A stretch of DNA of 64,000 nt from JALSNL01 sp036479585. GTDB lineage: Bacteria; Bacteroidota; Ignavibacteria; Ignavibacteriales; Melioribacteraceae. Both the position numbers and the translations under genes were made by a program. Below are positions 63,254 through 64,000 of this stretch, piece after piece (position 1 is the stretch's first letter; each line of letters starts with the position of its first letter). The stretch spans positions 3,534,001 to 3,598,000 of the forward strand of contig OZ245062.1 of assembly GCA_965224785.1 (NCBI GenBank), in the 5' to 3' direction. The notes under the pieces are model-generated. The model did no database searches. It was not told the DNA's origin and saw only the letters and a list, made by a program, of their open reading frames with translations.

Positions 63254-64000
63254 ATGAACAGTTTCTTTTTTTATTATACTTATATTTTTTTGTTTCTACT
63301 TTTTTTGAATATAACTTTTTCTCAAAATGTTGTGATCAATGAAATAATGTCATCGAATTATGAAAATAATTTTGATGAGGATGGCGAGGCTTCTGACTGG
63401 ATTGAGCTGTACAATAATAGTTCGCAAACTATTGACCTTACTAACTTCTATCTTTCTGACAGTAAAAAGAAACTGAATAAATGGCAATTCCCAAAACTTA
63501 CTATTCTACCCGACAAACATATTTTAGTATTTGCATCAAAGAAAAACAAAACTGGTTGGGCAAGTAATTGGATAACAACAATAAATAATGGTGATGTTTG
63601 GAAATATAAAGTATGGGGTTTTGAACCAAGTGATAATTGGAAAAGTATTGAATTCGATGATGTGGAGTGGCTTCAAGGTCCTAGTGGCATAGGGTTTGGC
63701 GATGATGATGATAGGACTGTAATAAGTGGTGGGGTAATTTCTGTTTACTTGAGAAAAGAATTTACAATTGATGACTTAAATAATATTTCCATGCTATTGT
63801 TTCATATAGATTATGATGATGGTTTTGTTGCGTATATTAATGGGCAAGAAATTGCACGTGAAAACTTGGGAATAAAAAATGAATTTGTTCCTTATGACAT
63901 GTTAGCTAACGAAGCAAAAGAAGCATCAATTTATCTAGGTGGAAAACCAAATAAATTTGTTATACCAAACATTAAAAATCTACTTGTTGAAGGAACAAAT
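63254..64000 (+). CDS. Secreted lamin-tail-domain protein, N-terminal part
   Basis: The frame runs from the ATG at 63254 to the window edge without a stop, so only the first 249 codons are seen. A signal peptide (about 1-24, ending TFSQN) leads to a lamin-tail domain (about 25-100) with 'VINEIMSSN', 'DWIELYNNSSQTIDLTNFYL', 'DSKKKLNKWQFP' and 'HILVFAS'. A beta-sandwich region then has 'YLRKEFTIDDLNNIS' and 'DYDDGFVAYINGQEIARENL', as in CotH-type or spore-coat-like surface proteins. The rest is off the window; a CotH kinase domain and a T9SS tail often follow in such proteins. Confidence 0.8.
   Translation, partial: MNSFFFYYTYIFLFLLFLNITFSQNVVINEIMSSNYENNFDEDGEASDWIELYNNSSQTIDLTNFYLSDSKKKLNKWQFPKLTILPDKHILVFASKKNKTGWASNWITTINNGDVWKYKVWGFEPSDNWKSIEFDDVEWLQGPSGIGFGDDDDRTVISGGVISVYLRKEFTIDDLNNISMLLFHIDYDDGFVAYINGQEIARENLGIKNEFVPYDMLANEAKEASIYLGGKPNKFVIPNIKNLLVEGTN

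Noticed and set aside
1..64000. CRISPR arrays, tRNA or rRNA genes, insertion sequences
   Set aside because: No direct-repeat/spacer pattern, no cloverleaf-like conserved tRNA blocks and no transposase-like protein was found on reading both strands.

Overview
The window is strongly AT-rich DNA from a free-living bacterium of the Bacteroidota/Chlorobi (FCB) group, most likely an Ignavibacteria-type organism. Three large secreted proteins end in the 'YPNPFNPST' type C-terminal domain read by the type IX secretion system (T9SS). There is also a TonB-dependent receptor paired with a DUF4249 lipoprotein. Many genes carry readable Shine-Dalgarno (SD) sequences, which is less usual in classical Bacteroidetes. 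This placement is inferred from protein families; no rRNA or tRNA gene was seen.

Layout. 1-8.1 kb: the end of a TPR protein, a NatA/NatB-like ABC exporter pair, a DUF4249 lipoprotein with its TonB-dependent receptor, a Spy/CpxP-like lipoprotein and a LysE-family exporter. 8.2-10.6 kb: a T9SS-secreted SGNH hydrolase with Ig, LamG and FN3 domains. 10.6-13.6 kb: a lipid-linked-sugar module (EmrE-like protein, DPM/ArnC-like GT2 and ArnT-like GT39). 14-17 kb: a 1027-residue T9SS protein (DUF2341, GH43-like propeller, LamG-like and cadherin-like domains). 17.3-55.4 kb: a roughly 38 kb surface-polysaccharide locus, nearly all on the minus strand. 55.8-61.6 kb: two plus-strand secreted proteins, a beta-helix protein and a T9SS Ig/LamG/FN3 protein. 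61.7-64 kb: a methyltransferase, a TSUP permease and the start of a lamin-tail-domain secreted protein.

The polysaccharide locus reads as a Wzx/Wzy-type system. It contains a flippase (43752-45206), an O-antigen polymerase/ligase (29643-31091) and at least six GT4-like glycosyltransferases. Sugar-nucleotide enzymes point to UDP-xylose, UDP-galacturonate and UDP-ManNAc. Decorating enzymes include two MBOAT + SGNH-like acylation modules, hexapeptide acetyltransferases, a TylF-like methyltransferase, an AsnB-type amidotransferase, a double-GNAT protein, a deacetylase-like protein and a GINT1-like transferase. No initiating phosphoglycosyl transferase, UDP-glucose dehydrogenase or Wza/Wzc homologue is visible, so those steps must be encoded elsewhere.

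The locus looks assembled by recombination. It carries gene remnants at 17195-17272, 23170-23385 and 35778-35891, a glycosyltransferase split by a -1 frameshift exactly at an A AAA AAG heptamer (28174-28180), duplicated GT4 and unknown-family genes (51002-54682), and a duplicated MBOAT/SGNH module. The least-described element is the pair of about 367-residue paralogous proteins around a GT4 gene at 51-54.7 kb, for which I recognise no family. Two near-ideal CRP/FNR-type sites (50909-50924 and 63158-63173) suggest global control of some of these genes.
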